From positions 1 to 5,762 of the forward strand of contig CADCPV010000110.1 in NCBI GenBank assembly GCA_902803345.1: 5,762 nucleotides of DNA, given 5' to 3'. Under the pieces are notes generated by a model, which saw nothing but the letters and a program-made list of their open reading frames with translations, made no database searches and was not told the DNA's origin. This stretch comes from an uncultured Eubacteriales bacterium. Lineage in GTDB: Bacteria; Bacillota_A; Clostridia; Lachnospirales; Lachnospiraceae. Numbering within the stretch: position 1 is the first letter of the stretch; the number at the start of each line of letters is the position of its first letter. The translations under genes and the position numbers were made by a program. This document shows positions 5,621-5,762 of this stretch, one piece after another.

Positions 5621-5762
5621 AAAAGACAGGGGACGGTGAAAAGACAGGGGACGGGGGTGTGTCTGAAAAGACAGGGGACGGGGGTGTGTCTTTTTTGCAA
5701 GGCAAAAAAGACACACCCCCGTCCCCTGTCTTTTCAGACACACCCCCGTCCCCTGTCTTTTC
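5618..5762. repeat. Tandem REP-like units ending in a perfect 61-bp palindrome
   Basis: Three plus-strand units carry the core AAAGACAGGGGACGG at 5622-5636, 5640-5654 and 5667-5681. Two inverted units carry its complement at 5719-5733 and 5746-5760. Units two and three are identical over 26 nt (5638-5663 and 5665-5690, period 27) and end with the tail GGGTGTGTC. Unit one lacks that 9-nt tail. The arms 5638-5698 and 5702-5762 are perfect reverse complements over 61 bp around a 3-nt loop (5699-5701), flanked by T6 and A6. The array runs to the last base of the window and may continue. A transcript through it would form a long RNA duplex, probably both stopping 3'-to-5' decay and serving as an RNase III target; this is inference. 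It may also end transcription of the cysteine-cluster gene, since no ordinary terminator is seen. Confidence 0.92.

Noticed and set aside
5240..5743. Minus-strand open frames (also 5388-5741) with repeated PRPLSF or PSPVF motifs
   Set aside because: The repeated peptide is just the translation of the palindromic repeat units; the rest is antisense to the well-supported cysteine-cluster gene. There is no ribosome binding site or family similarity.
5618..5762. CRISPR-like array
   Set aside because: The units follow each other with a single base between them and no unique spacers, and they reverse orientation at the centre; no cas genes are in view.

Overview
This 5.76 kb window looks like chromosomal DNA of a Gram-positive anaerobe in the Bacillota, most likely class Clostridia and plausibly Lachnospiraceae. 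The evidence is strong AGGAGG-type ribosome binding sites, consensus sigma-A promoters, a YwlG/DUF436 protein, a tRNA-Gln gene with no encoded CCA, and a secreted protein with the fibronectin-III-like and Ig-like modules common in gut clostridia. The family-level placement is inference.

Layout: positions 1-1822 are a leftward two-gene operon. dtd (D-aminoacyl-tRNA deacylase) comes first, then 19 nt later a MATE-family multidrug/metabolite exporter whose 3' end runs off the left edge. Both are read from a consensus promoter at 1862-1889. Facing away from it at 1955-1983 is the promoter of a rightward ywlG homologue (2019-2582). The 65 bp between the two -35 boxes is filled by a hairpin repeat. 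Next come tRNA-Gln(CTG) at 2659-2730, with its own UP element, promoter and terminator, and a large secreted protein at 2878-4902 with its own promoter and a hairpin terminator. After that is a YkgJ-type cysteine-cluster protein (4961-5620). No gap between genes exceeds 300 bases.

The window closes with the most unusual structure. Directly after (and including) the stop codon of the cysteine-cluster gene, three tandem repeat units run into a perfect 61-bp inverted repeat with a 3-nt loop, which reaches the last base of the window. Its 15-nt core, AAAGACAGGGGACGG, also occurs in the repeat between the dtd and ywlG promoters, followed there by a different tail. This points to a dispersed REP-like palindromic repeat family. 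No transposase or maintenance gene for it is in view.

The genes do not form an obvious pathway. dtd is translation quality control, MATE is export, ywlG and the cysteine-cluster protein are of uncertain function, and the secreted protein is probably a surface or extracellular factor. I see no clear novel multi-gene system; the repeat family is the main point of interest.
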